Translations under genes and position numbers: made by a program | Assembly (NCBI GenBank): GCA_002352665.1 | Contig: DEIV01000013.1 | Location: forward strand, 1-15,697 | Direction: 5' to 3' | DNA: 15,697 nucleotides | Origin: Flavobacteriaceae bacterium UBA2765 | GTDB taxonomy: Bacteria > Bacteroidota > Bacteroidia > Flavobacteriales > Flavobacteriaceae | Notes under the pieces: generated by a model | Seen by the model: only the letters and a program-made list of their open reading frames with translations | What the model was told of the DNA's origin: nothing | The model's database searches: none | Shown here: positions 7,463-13,908 of the stretch, piece after piece | Layout: each line of letters begins with the position of its first letter | Position numbering within the stretch: the stretch's first letter is position 1

Positions 7463-7470
7463 CAAAAGTA
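7463..7470 (-). promoter_or_regulatory. Predicted -7 box for upp
   Basis: The minus strand reads TACTTTTG, an exact TAnnTTTG match, 16 bases upstream of the ATG at 7446, which would give a leader of about 10 bases. It sits in a small inverted repeat (AAAAGT, two bases, ACTTTT) that could be an operator or chance. No TTG is found at -33. Confidence 0.4.
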
Positions 7471-7544
7471 CACTTTTACACCAAATTTTTATTGATTTTC
7501 TAGTGCAATAAAATTTATAAGACATAATAGGGTTAAAAGTGCAA

Positions 7545-7570
7545 CGATTTTTTTAAAAATCGTATATTTA
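7545..7570 (+). promoter_or_regulatory. Inverted repeat and predicted -7 box upstream of the Kbp-like gene
   Basis: A perfect 8-bp inverted repeat (CGATTTTT at 7545–7552, AAAAATCG at 7555–7562, loop TT) abuts TATATTTA (7563–7570), a one-mismatch -7 box. The ten bases GTATATTTAC occur identically in front of the DUF6427-type gene (5846–5855). The repeat occupies the place between -33 and -7, where a repressor or spacer-sensitive regulator would act; this is inference. The leader would be about 40 bases. Confidence 0.35.
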
Positions 7571-7615
7571 CAACTTATAATTAATTTCTTTAATCAATTA
7601 AAACAAAATTAAACT

Positions 7616-8101
7616 ATGGGATTATTTTCATTTATTAAAAATGCCGGAGCTAAAGTTTTTGGCATAGGAAAAACTACTGAAGAAGAAGCTGCAGAAGATG
7701 CTTCAAAAGCAAAAGAGCTTGCAAATTTAAAAGCAGGTAAATTGGTAAATGCCGTAGAAGCATTAGGCTTTGGTGTAACAGATTTAGACATTGCTGTTGA
7801 TGGTGATTTGGCTACTGTTTATGGTGCAGCTGAAAACCAAGCTACTCGTGAAAAAGTTGTATTGGTAGTCGGTAATACAGAAGGTATTGCAAGTGTAGAT
7901 GATAGGATGACTACTGCTGTTCAAGAGCCGGAAGCTCAGTTTCATACTGTGGTAAGTGGAGATACGCTAGGGAAAATTGCTAAAACCTATTATGGGAATG
8001 CAATGAAATATCCTGTAATTTTTGAAGCAAATAAACCAATGTTGACTCATCCTGATAAGATCTATCCGGGACAAGTATTACGAATTCCTGCTGAAGATTA
8101 A
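7616..8101 (+). CDS. BON and LysM domain protein, K+-binding Kbp/YgaU type
   Basis: This 161-residue protein has no signal peptide. It begins MGLFSFIKNAGAKVFG, has an acidic Ala/Glu linker (21–36), a BON domain (about 38–100, with GNTEGIASVDDRM) and a C-terminal LysM domain (about 109–157, VVSGDTLGKIAKTYYGN ... PDKIYPGQVLRIP). The order, spacing and many residues, especially GIASVDD and FEANKPML through RIP, are those of E. coli Kbp (YgaU, 149 residues), a cytoplasmic protein that binds K+ and is induced by salt stress. The K+ role is carried over from E. coli and not shown here. It is about 10 residues longer than Kbp, mostly in the linker. The gene stands alone, with its own probable promoter (7563–7570) and a strong terminator (8110–8158). 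Confidence 0.9.
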   Translation: MGLFSFIKNAGAKVFGIGKTTEEEAAEDASKAKELANLKAGKLVNAVEALGFGVTDLDIAVDGDLATVYGAAENQATREKVVLVVGNTEGIASVDDRMTTAVQEPEAQFHTVVSGDTLGKIAKTYYGNAMKYPVIFEANKPMLTHPDKIYPGQVLRIPAED

Positions 8102-8109
8102 ATATGACA

Positions 8110-8158
8110 AATCTAAAACAAAAAAACCTCCCGAATGGAGGTTTTTTTGTTTTAGATT
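8110..8158. terminator. Bidirectional intrinsic terminator between the Kbp-like gene and the coiled-coil barrel gene
   Basis: A perfect 22-bp stem (8110–8131 with 8137–8158) and a 5-base loop (CGAAT). The inner part is CCTCC/GGAGG flanked by seven A on the left and seven T on the right, so on either strand the GC-rich hairpin is followed by a T run. It stands 8 bases after the stop of the rightward gene and 4 bases after the stop of the leftward gene, serving both. Confidence 0.93.
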
Positions 8159-8162
8159 ATTA

Positions 8163-9242
8163 TTATAAATGAAAACGAAGTCCCAACGAAATATTACGTT
8201 GCTCTATTAGGGCGTTCTTAAAAATTGGATTTAAATCATATTTTAAATATAGCATTGTATCACCAAAACCTGTATACGCACTTAGGCCATATACAAAATT
8301 ATTAGTGTTGTAATTTCTTTTAAGCTTATCTTTTACATTTTCACCTTCTATTTCGTATTTTAATTTTTGACGTGTATTTAAATTAAACCCTGCATAGCCA
8401 CCAAACCCAAATCTAAATTTTTTTGTGTTAGAATATCTAATGGAATTGTCAGTTTTCCTAACTTTTGAAGGTCCTATTTCAAAATGTATAGGAAAAACCA
8501 AATTGTCCATCCTAAATTTTGCTTTTTTGAGATCATGCTCAAATTCTTGCAATTCAGTTTGACCATTGTTAGAAACAAAATATTGATTTCCGGTCGGTTT
8601 TAATCCATTAAATTGAAAAGACAAACCATAATTTAACCTCAGAAAATTCGAATTTTTAAAGACCCTAGTTCGCCAAGCCCAACCAATTTCAAAAAATTTA
8701 CTAGCTCCAATTTTATAAGGAGAATTATCTAGGGATTGATTATCTATCAAAGTATTATTCAAACCAAAAGCTACTATTAATTTTGAAGTCGTTCTATGGT
8801 CATATTTTATTTTTTTAGGTCTTTTATCCTGAATTAACATTCCAAAAACATAATCGTTATCTCTACTTTTAGCTCCAATGCCAATTTCAATGCTGACTGG
8901 GGTTAAAGAATCTTTTTTATTTAATTCTAAGACACCATCATCATTTCTTTCTAAAAGGGCAATTTTATTATCTATAATAGCAATTCTATTTTCTATATTT
9001 AAGGCCCTTTTTTTGGCAATATCTTCTTTTAAGACTTTGGCCTCATCTTCATTTATTTCTTTATTTTTCAATTGCTTATTAATGCTCTTCACTTCATTTT
9101 TTAAGGCCTCTTTTTCCTGCAAAATAATTTGCTCTTTTTGAATTTCTAATATTTTGATTTTTGAGGTATCTCCTTCTTGAGAAGTTACATTTTGAATGCT
9201 AAAAACCATTAGCATAATTATTAAATAGATATTATTTTTCAT
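8163..9242 (-). CDS. Exported coiled-coil plus beta-barrel envelope protein, unknown function
   Basis: A 359-residue protein of a family I do not recognise by name. Seen in order: a signal peptide (1–21, cut near NVTS/Q), a highly charged Lys/Glu/Ile heptad-rich coiled coil (about 30–98), a short linker, and from about residue 115 a Tyr/Gly/Asn-rich run of short alternating strands (for example FLRLNYGLSFQFNG and FVYGLSAYTGFG) that ends ISLGLRFHL, as in outer-membrane beta barrels. The start at ATG 9242 is chosen because it begins the signal peptide and leaves 19 bases after the preceding gene; the longer frame to 9281 would overlap that gene. It is the third gene of the sigma factor operon, which makes it a candidate target or sensor of that system (inference). 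Confidence 0.75.
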   Translation of the reverse strand: MKNNIYLIIMLMVFSIQNVTSQEGDTSKIKILEIQKEQIILQEKEALKNEVKSINKQLKNKEINEDEAKVLKEDIAKKRALNIENRIAIIDNKIALLERNDDGVLELNKKDSLTPVSIEIGIGAKSRDNDYVFGMLIQDKRPKKIKYDHRTTSKLIVAFGLNNTLIDNQSLDNSPYKIGASKFFEIGWAWRTRVFKNSNFLRLNYGLSFQFNGLKPTGNQYFVSNNGQTELQEFEHDLKKAKFRMDNLVFPIHFEIGPSKVRKTDNSIRYSNTKKFRFGFGGYAGFNLNTRQKLKYEIEGENVKDKLKRNYNTNNFVYGLSAYTGFGDTMLYLKYDLNPIFKNALIEQRNISLGLRFHL

Positions 9243-9261
9243 AATTGATTTAATTTTGCGA

Positions 9262-10017
9262 TTAATTATTTCTATCGGCAACAGCAGATCTTGCTTCTAC
9301 TATTCCTTTTTTAAGTAATTCAAAAAGCTTAATTCTTAAAGATTGATCTAGTTCATCTTCTACCTCATTAAGCAATGCCATGGCATTTACAGATTTGTTA
9401 GGAGTGAATATTTTATTGAACAATAATTCTTTTTGAGCCTGGGTTATTAAAGAATCTACTTCTATATCAGTCAACAATTCATTATTTTGTTCCAGAACAT
9501 TAACCTTGGCCATAACTTCTGCAATTTTAATTTGTATTAGTTGTGCCTTGTTATTTTCAATCTTCTTAGTTTTAGATTCCAATTCAATAGCGTCAATTTC
9601 TGCAATTTTATTCCGTTTAGAACGACTTCTTGTAATTTCTTGTGATGTGTTTTTAATTGCATTCAATTTTTCTACTTTTTTAATTTTCTTTCTTTTTGTA
9701 CCTGCCAAAGTTTTATCTTTACTATTCTCTATGATGATGTTCGATTTTGATTCGTGTTGTTCTGAATTATTTTTTTGTGAATTGACTATGATATTATCCT
9801 CTTTGGAGGTAGTTTCTTTTGAATTGTTATAAATGGTAGAAACAAGTAATAACCCTATAAAACTGGCTGCAATACCAATCCATTTGAGCCAATTTTTTTT
9901 TGGTTTTTTAGGCTCTTTTAATTGATGAGATATTTTTTGCCAGGCTTCGGAAGATGGTTTAATTTCTCGATGATTAAGTTGCTCTTTTATATGTTTTTCA
10001 AATTTATTTGCTGCCAT
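9262..10017 (-). CDS. Single-pass membrane protein, probable anti-sigma factor
   Basis: A 251-residue protein: a cytoplasmic N-terminal segment (1–43) containing FEKHIKEQLNHREIKPSSEAW, one membrane helix (about 44–62, WLKWIGIAASFIGLLLVST), then a long periplasmic part with a low-complexity Asn/Lys/Ser region (64–160) and a helical C-terminal domain (about 165–251, including MALLNEVEDELDQS and a final VADRNN). It has no cysteine, so it is not a zinc-type (HxxxCxxC) anti-sigma factor. The call rests on topology and on translational coupling: its ATG lies inside the sigma gene, overlapping by 14 bases. The N-terminal and C-terminal blocks resemble conserved flavobacterial proteins found next to ECF sigma factors. 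Direct sigma binding is inferred, not seen. Confidence 0.65.
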   Translation of the reverse strand: MAANKFEKHIKEQLNHREIKPSSEAWQKISHQLKEPKKPKKNWLKWIGIAASFIGLLLVSTIYNNSKETTSKEDNIIVNSQKNNSEQHESKSNIIIENSKDKTLAGTKRKKIKKVEKLNAIKNTSQEITRSRSKRNKIAEIDAIELESKTKKIENNKAQLIQIKIAEVMAKVNVLEQNNELLTDIEVDSLITQAQKELLFNKIFTPNKSVNAMALLNEVEDELDQSLRIKLFELLKKGIVEARSAVADRNN

Positions 10018-10564
10018 AACCTATTATTTTTTGTTGCTTTAATTTTCCTTGAAGCAGTTTTCTTGCTTTAAATAATTGCGATTTTGAAGTGCTTTCTGTT
10101 ATACTCAACATATTTGCAATTTCTTTATGTTTATATCCTTCTACTGTATAAAGGATAAAAACAGCTTTATAGCCATCTGGTAAAGCGTCAATTAATAGTT
10201 GAATATGAGCAACATCTAAGTCCGATGATTGAGAAATACTTATAATATCAGATTCAAAAACGGAATCATCATAAACAACAAATCGCTGTTTTCTTAAGTG
10301 AGAAATACACTCTCTAATCATAATTTTACGTATCCAACCTTCAAAACTACCTTCATTTTTGAATGAAGAAATATGTTTGAATACTTTTACAAAACCACTA
10401 ATCATTACATCTTCGGCGAACTGTAAATCTTTTATATACTGCCTACAAACACTCAACATTTTAGAGGCATAAGTTTCAAACAATTTTTGTTGTGCATGCC
10501 TGTTTGTTAATACCGCCTTTTTAATCAGTTGTTTTTCGTTGGTATAAAATGGTATGATTTTCAA
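10004..10564 (-). CDS. ECF-type RNA polymerase sigma factor
   Basis: A 186-residue group 4 (extracytoplasmic function) sigma factor with region 2 at about 28–93 (LFETYASKMLSVCRQYIKD, then the -10 recognition helix FKNEGSFEGWIRKIMIREC) and region 4 at about 122–173 (IDALPDGYKAVFILYTVEGYKHKEIANML with the helix-turn-helix ITESTSKSQLFKARKLL). Regions 1 and 3 are absent, as usual for ECF factors. The start codon is TTG at 10564: no in-frame ATG exists upstream before the TAG at 10577–10579, and the next internal Met is at residue 36, which would cut into region 2. It is the first gene of a three-gene unit with the probable anti-sigma factor and an envelope protein. Confidence 0.93.
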   Translation of the reverse strand: MKIIPFYTNEKQLIKKAVLTNRHAQQKLFETYASKMLSVCRQYIKDLQFAEDVMISGFVKVFKHISSFKNEGSFEGWIRKIMIRECISHLRKQRFVVYDDSVFESDIISISQSSDLDVAHIQLLIDALPDGYKAVFILYTVEGYKHKEIANMLSITESTSKSQLFKARKLLQGKLKQQKIIGYGSK

Positions 10565-10688
10565 TGGCTTTAGTTTCTATTAATATAGACGAGTTGAATT
10601 AAGAAATAGTTGCCTGATATCCTAAAATATTTGAAAGTAGTTGTCATTGTTCCTATAGATTTATAGAATACAAGAGCTAGGTTAGTCA

Positions 10689-11729
10689 TTAAACTATACT
10701 TAAAATCTTTTTAAACACTTGTTCTGGAGAAATGCTTTGCATTACATCTTGATAACCCTCACAAATCTTATTGCCGTAAATTGAACAGGGTATTTTAGGA
10801 TATTTTTTTAAGTCAGGTAAAATTTGATATGCCACAGGTTGATAAAATGGTGCAAACCCTGCATAAGGATGGGTGCCTCCCCAAAGGGTAACAGTTTTAA
10901 TCCCTTGCATAGCCGCCAAATGAGCATTTGCAGAATCCATACTGAGCATTAGATCTAGTTTGGTAATCAATTGCAATTCTTCAGTAAAATCTAACTTACC
11001 CGCTACTGAAACGGTATTTTTAAATTTAGATTCTAGTTTTTTTAAAGCTTTAACCTCTTCTGATCCTCCACCAAATAGTAGTATTTTAAAATTTTTTGTG
11101 GTTTCAAGTTTAGTTATAACTTGTTCTAATAGATCTAAAGGATACATTTTAGATTGATGCTGAGCAAAGGGAGCAATACCAATCCATTTTAAATGATCTA
11201 TACCAATAATCTGCTGTATTTTATCAGATAAATGGGCTTTTTCAGGAAATTTAGGGTTTGATAAATCTATTGTAAAACCCAAGGCTCTAAAAACATCAGC
11301 ATAACGTTCATGAGAGGTTTTTAACTGCTTAAAAACTTTATTATCTGGTCTGGTTAATGCTTTTTTATCAGCCCTACCCTTAATAATTTTAGCAATATCT
11401 ATCCGCTTTAGCGAGAAGAAAAAACGTACTATTTTTGAACGTAATACATTGTGTAAATCGGCTATAGCATCTAATTGCAAAGCATCTAATTCTTTATACA
11501 ATCTATATAAGCCAGGCAAACCTTTATGCTTGCCTTTTATATCGGCTGAATAAAAATGGACATTGGGAATATTATCAAACAAAGGTTCTAAAAAGGCTTT
11601 AGAGACCATGGTTATTTTTACATCTGGATGTTGTTGCACCAAAGCCCGAAGCACAGGTACAACCATAGCAACATCTCCCATTGCTGAAAGGCGAATGACT
11701 AGAATATGTTTAGAAGACACAAGTTTCAC
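10689..11729 (-). CDS. Glycosyltransferase family 9 (heptosyltransferase-like)
   Basis: A 346-residue GT-B fold glycosyltransferase of CAZy family GT9, which contains the ADP-heptose:LPS heptosyltransferases WaaC/WaaF. The N-terminus HILVIRLSAMGDVAMVVPVLRAL (8–30) is the usual opening beta strand and loop. In the C-terminal half, IGIAPFAQHQSKMYP (183–197) and SMDSANAHLAA (263–273), followed by TLWGGTHPYAGFAP, form the sugar-nucleotide site. The protein acts at the inner face of the cytoplasmic membrane on the lipid A core or a related glycan; whether the sugar is heptose cannot be told. The start is GTG at 11729, just after an in-frame stop; a second GTG at 11720 is also possible. It precedes the sigma factor gene by 124 bases and is probably a separate unit. 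Confidence 0.9.
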   Translation of the reverse strand: MKLVSSKHILVIRLSAMGDVAMVVPVLRALVQQHPDVKITMVSKAFLEPLFDNIPNVHFYSADIKGKHKGLPGLYRLYKELDALQLDAIADLHNVLRSKIVRFFFSLKRIDIAKIIKGRADKKALTRPDNKVFKQLKTSHERYADVFRALGFTIDLSNPKFPEKAHLSDKIQQIIGIDHLKWIGIAPFAQHQSKMYPLDLLEQVITKLETTKNFKILLFGGGSEEVKALKKLESKFKNTVSVAGKLDFTEELQLITKLDLMLSMDSANAHLAAMQGIKTVTLWGGTHPYAGFAPFYQPVAYQILPDLKKYPKIPCSIYGNKICEGYQDVMQSISPEQVFKKILSIV

Positions 11730-11742
11730 GAATTATTTTGTG

Positions 11743-11750
11743 TAAAGTTA
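11743..11750 (-). promoter_or_regulatory. Possible -7 box for the GT9 gene
   Basis: On the minus strand TAACTTTA matches TAnnTTTG except for the last base and lies 13 bases before the GTG at 11729. The predicted leader would be only a few bases long, which fits either a near-leaderless transcript or the second GTG at 11720 as the start. No -33 TTG is visible. Weak. Confidence 0.25.
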
Positions 11751-11780
11751 CATCTAAATTTTTAAGAATACAGCCCTAGG

Positions 11781-11817
11781 CCTCTCATCCCGATAGTTAT
11801 CAAGAGGGGAACCTCTT
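11781..11817. repeat. Nested inverted repeats in the spacer between the phe/tyr operon and the GT9 gene
   Basis: The segment holds CCTCT (11781–11785) and AGAGG (11803–11807), between which lies ATCCCGATAGTTATC, and a second perfect 6-bp pair AAGAGG/CCTCTT (11802–11807 and 11812–11817, loop GGAA). The two pairs share the AGAGG arm and so are mutually exclusive folds. The core resembles the CCCGATAG-type palindromes that I recall from flavobacterial intergenic regions, here decayed. The whole 162-base spacer (11730–11891) holds this, the hairpin at 11863 and a weak -7 box, and no gene. Confidence 0.45.
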
Positions 11818-11862
11818 ATATTTTACGAATTTTCACTAAAATTTTGTGTGAGCTAACTAAAT

Positions 11863-11883
11863 TCCTCCCTTTTTTTGGGAGGA
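11863..11883 (-). terminator. Hairpin after the DAHP synthase–chorismate mutase gene, probable terminator
   Basis: A perfect 7-bp GC-rich stem (TCCTCCC at 11863–11869, GGGAGGA at 11877–11883) with a 7-base homopolymer loop lies 8 bases after the stop at 11892. On the leftward transcript it is followed by AATTTAG rather than a clean U run, so it is a weaker terminator than the one at 8110, but its place at the end of the phe/tyr operon supports the role. Confidence 0.6.
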
Positions 11884-11891
11884 TTAGGTTT

Positions 11892-12971
11892 CTAACTATT
11901 CACAATTCTATTTTGATGTTCTATGGATTCTTGATGAATTGATTTAAATATTTTTTCTATAAATTCTGAGCTTAAACCATTTTGTTCGCCCATATCAACC
12001 ACTTTATTAATCACATCTTGCCATCTACTACGCTGTAAAATGGCCACATTACCATCTTTTTTTACTCTGCCAATATTCTCAACAACGTCCATTCTTTCCG
12101 TTAACAAGTCAATAAGGTTCTTATCTAACACATTTATTTCCTTGCGTAAACTGGTTAATTTTTTAAGAGAATCTTTTTCTACTACCCTGCCCTTTCTAAC
12201 TTTTAGCTCTTCTGTAATAGTTTTTAATCTTGAGGGTGTAATTTGTTGTTTAGCATCACTCCAAGCATTATCAGGGTCAAAATGAGTTTCAATCATTAAA
12301 CCCTCAAATTTTAAATCGAGAGCTGTTTGAGAGACTTCCAAAATACGTTCACGTTCACCACAAATATGTGAAGGATCGCAAATAATAGGCAAGGTTGGAA
12401 ATCTATTTTTTAAATCAATAGGAATTTGCCATTGTGGTGTATTTCTGTATTTTGTCTTTTTAAATGATGAAAAACCTCTATGAATGGCACCTAAATTTTT
12501 AATACCAACTGCGTGTAAGCGTTCAATAGCACCAATCCATAATTCTAGATCGGGATTGATTGGGTTTTTTACCAAGACTATTTTGTCAGTTCCTTGTAAA
12601 GCATCTGCTATTTCTTGTACTGCAAAAGGATTTACTGTTGTTCTAGCTCCAATCCAAATGATATCTATATCAAATTCTAATGCTAATTTAGCGTGTTGGG
12701 CATTGGCAACTTCTATAGTAGTTAATAAGCCTGTTTCTTCTTTAACTTTGACCAACCAGGGCAAAGCTTTTACACCATTTCCTTCAAAATTTCCGGGACG
12801 TGTTCTAGGTTTCCATATGCCGGCTCTAAAAATAGTGGCATCAGTTTCTTTTAATTGATGTGCGATATTTAATACTTGTTCTTCTGTTTCTGCACTACAT
12901 GGTCCTGCTATTACAAGCGGATGATTGAGTTCCATATCTTTTAACCATGTTGAAAAATTTGTTGATTCCAT
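11892..12971 (-). CDS. Bifunctional DAHP synthase / chorismate mutase (type II)
   Basis: A 359-residue fusion. The N-terminal domain (about 15–255) is a KDO8P-like (AroA beta) 3-deoxy-7-phosphoheptulonate synthase: AGPCSAE (22–28) with metal-ligand Cys25, FRAGIWKPRTRPG (48–60), IGARTTVNP, GAIHRGFSS and CDPSHICG (198–205). It condenses PEP and erythrose 4-phosphate, the first step of aromatic synthesis. The C-terminal domain (about 268–355) is an AroQ-type helical chorismate mutase, LRKEINVLDKNLIDLLTERM, turning chorismate into prephenate. In the studied Bacteroidota fusion from Porphyromonas gingivalis the mutase domain also serves feedback by prephenate. This is the last gene of the phe/tyr cluster, 85 bases after tyrA, a gap that holds an inverted repeat. 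Neither pheA (visible part) nor tyrA here has its own mutase domain, so this supplies the activity. Confidence 0.95.
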   Translation of the reverse strand: MESTNFSTWLKDMELNHPLVIAGPCSAETEEQVLNIAHQLKETDATIFRAGIWKPRTRPGNFEGNGVKALPWLVKVKEETGLLTTIEVANAQHAKLALEFDIDIIWIGARTTVNPFAVQEIADALQGTDKIVLVKNPINPDLELWIGAIERLHAVGIKNLGAIHRGFSSFKKTKYRNTPQWQIPIDLKNRFPTLPIICDPSHICGERERILEVSQTALDLKFEGLMIETHFDPDNAWSDAKQQITPSRLKTITEELKVRKGRVVEKDSLKKLTSLRKEINVLDKNLIDLLTERMDVVENIGRVKKDGNVAILQRSRWQDVINKVVDMGEQNGLSSEFIEKIFKSIHQESIEHQNRIVNS

Positions 12972-12989
12972 ATTTTAGCTTAATTTTTA

Positions 12990-13011
12990 TAAAATACAAT
13001 TTGGTATTTTA
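12990..13011. repeat. Inverted repeat in the leader of the DAHP synthase–chorismate mutase gene
   Basis: A perfect 8-bp inverted repeat (TAAAATAC at 12990–12997, GTATTTTA at 13004–13011, 6-base loop) lies about 20 bases upstream of the ATG at 12971 in the only sizeable gap (85 bases) of the phe/tyr cluster. It could be an operator, an RNA hairpin over the start region, or chance in AT-rich DNA. Confidence 0.35.
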
Positions 13012-13056
13012 ACTTGTTTTTTATGTTTATTATATTACTGATATTCAAGAGATTAA

Positions 13057-13908
13057 TTATTTAACTATACCATCTAGAATGTTTTTAATCCTGTTGGTAT
13101 TTTGCATCATAGTAAAAACATCTTCATTAGATTCTTGCTCTATAAGCATTTTAAAACTTTCTAAATTCTTAATATATTCATTTAGAGATTTTAAGACATT
13201 AGCCTTGTTTTGTAAAAAAATGGGTGTCCACATTGCCGGAGAACTTTTAGCCAAACGCACTGTAGATCTAAATCCACTACCCGCCATATTAAAAATATTC
13301 TCTTCGTCGGGTTCTATTTCTAATACTGTTTTACCTAACATAAAAGAACTGATATGAGATAAATGTGATACATAAGCAATATGTTTATCATGTTCATCGG
13401 CTTGCATAAAAGTGGTACGCATTTGTAACTCATCAAATAATTGCAACGCCTTGTCGAGGATTGTTTTATCGGATGCTTTCTGTTCACAAATGATATTTAT
13501 TTTATTGGTAAATAACCCACTAAAAGCAGCTTCAGGTCCTGAAAATTCTGTACCCGCAATAGGATGAGCAGCTACATAATTCTTTCTCTTAGGATGATCC
13601 TTTAATTGATTACAAACTTGTTCTTTAACCGAACCTACATCAAAAACCAAAGTATTATCACCAATAGTATCTAAAACAGATTCTGTAACTGAAGGAATAG
13701 CATCTGCAGGAACGGCTACAATAACAATATCGGCATCTGCTACGGCATGGATATCTCCTATTTCATTTGCAATGCCTAGTGCTAATGCTTTTTTACAATG
13801 TATTGGGCTTTTATCTACGCCAATAACGGTTCGCTGACTATTTTTCTTTAAATCAATAGCTAAAGATCCACCCACCAATCCTAATCCGATTACAACTATT
13901 TTTTTCAT
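13057..13908 (-). CDS. tyrA: Prephenate dehydrogenase
   Basis: TyrA oxidises and decarboxylates prephenate to 4-hydroxyphenylpyruvate with NAD(P)+, the tyrosine branch. The 283-residue protein starts with a Rossmann nucleotide loop VIGLGLVGGSLA (6–17), has Asp32 after strand 2 (GVDKSP), suggesting NAD preference, and the prephenate-dehydrogenase signature VAAHPIAGTEFSGPEAA (112–128). A later EHDKHIAYVSHLSHISSFML segment carries the family's conserved histidines. It is a stand-alone dehydrogenase: no chorismate mutase or ACT domain is present. Its ATG follows the stop codon of the aminotransferase gene with no gap (TAAATG), so the two are translationally coupled. Confidence 0.94.
   Translation of the reverse strand: MKKIVVIGLGLVGGSLAIDLKKNSQRTVIGVDKSPIHCKKALALGIANEIGDIHAVADADIVIVAVPADAIPSVTESVLDTIGDNTLVFDVGSVKEQVCNQLKDHPKRKNYVAAHPIAGTEFSGPEAAFSGLFTNKINIICEQKASDKTILDKALQLFDELQMRTTFMQADEHDKHIAYVSHLSHISSFMLGKTVLEIEPDEENIFNMAGSGFRSTVRLAKSSPAMWTPIFLQNKANVLKSLNEYIKNLESFKMLIEQESNEDVFTMMQNTNRIKNILDGIVK

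Noticed and set aside
8878..9832. Long hydrophobic frames (8878–9141, 9506–9832) opposite the coiled-coil barrel and anti-sigma genes
   Set aside because: They are antisense images of Lys/Glu-rich coding sequence, which reads as Phe/Leu/Ser-rich on the other strand; no start context or conservation supports them.
10640..10666. GGAAC on the minus strand and a CTATA/TATAG inverted repeat upstream of the ECF sigma gene, like an ECF autoregulated promoter
   Set aside because: The only -10-like TCAAA follows at too short a spacing, and 5-bp arms are expected by chance in AT-rich DNA.
12040..12858. Frames opposite the DAHP synthase–mutase gene (12040–12285, 12484–12858)
   Set aside because: They lie wholly within a well-identified enzyme gene on the other strand and show no protein-like motif.
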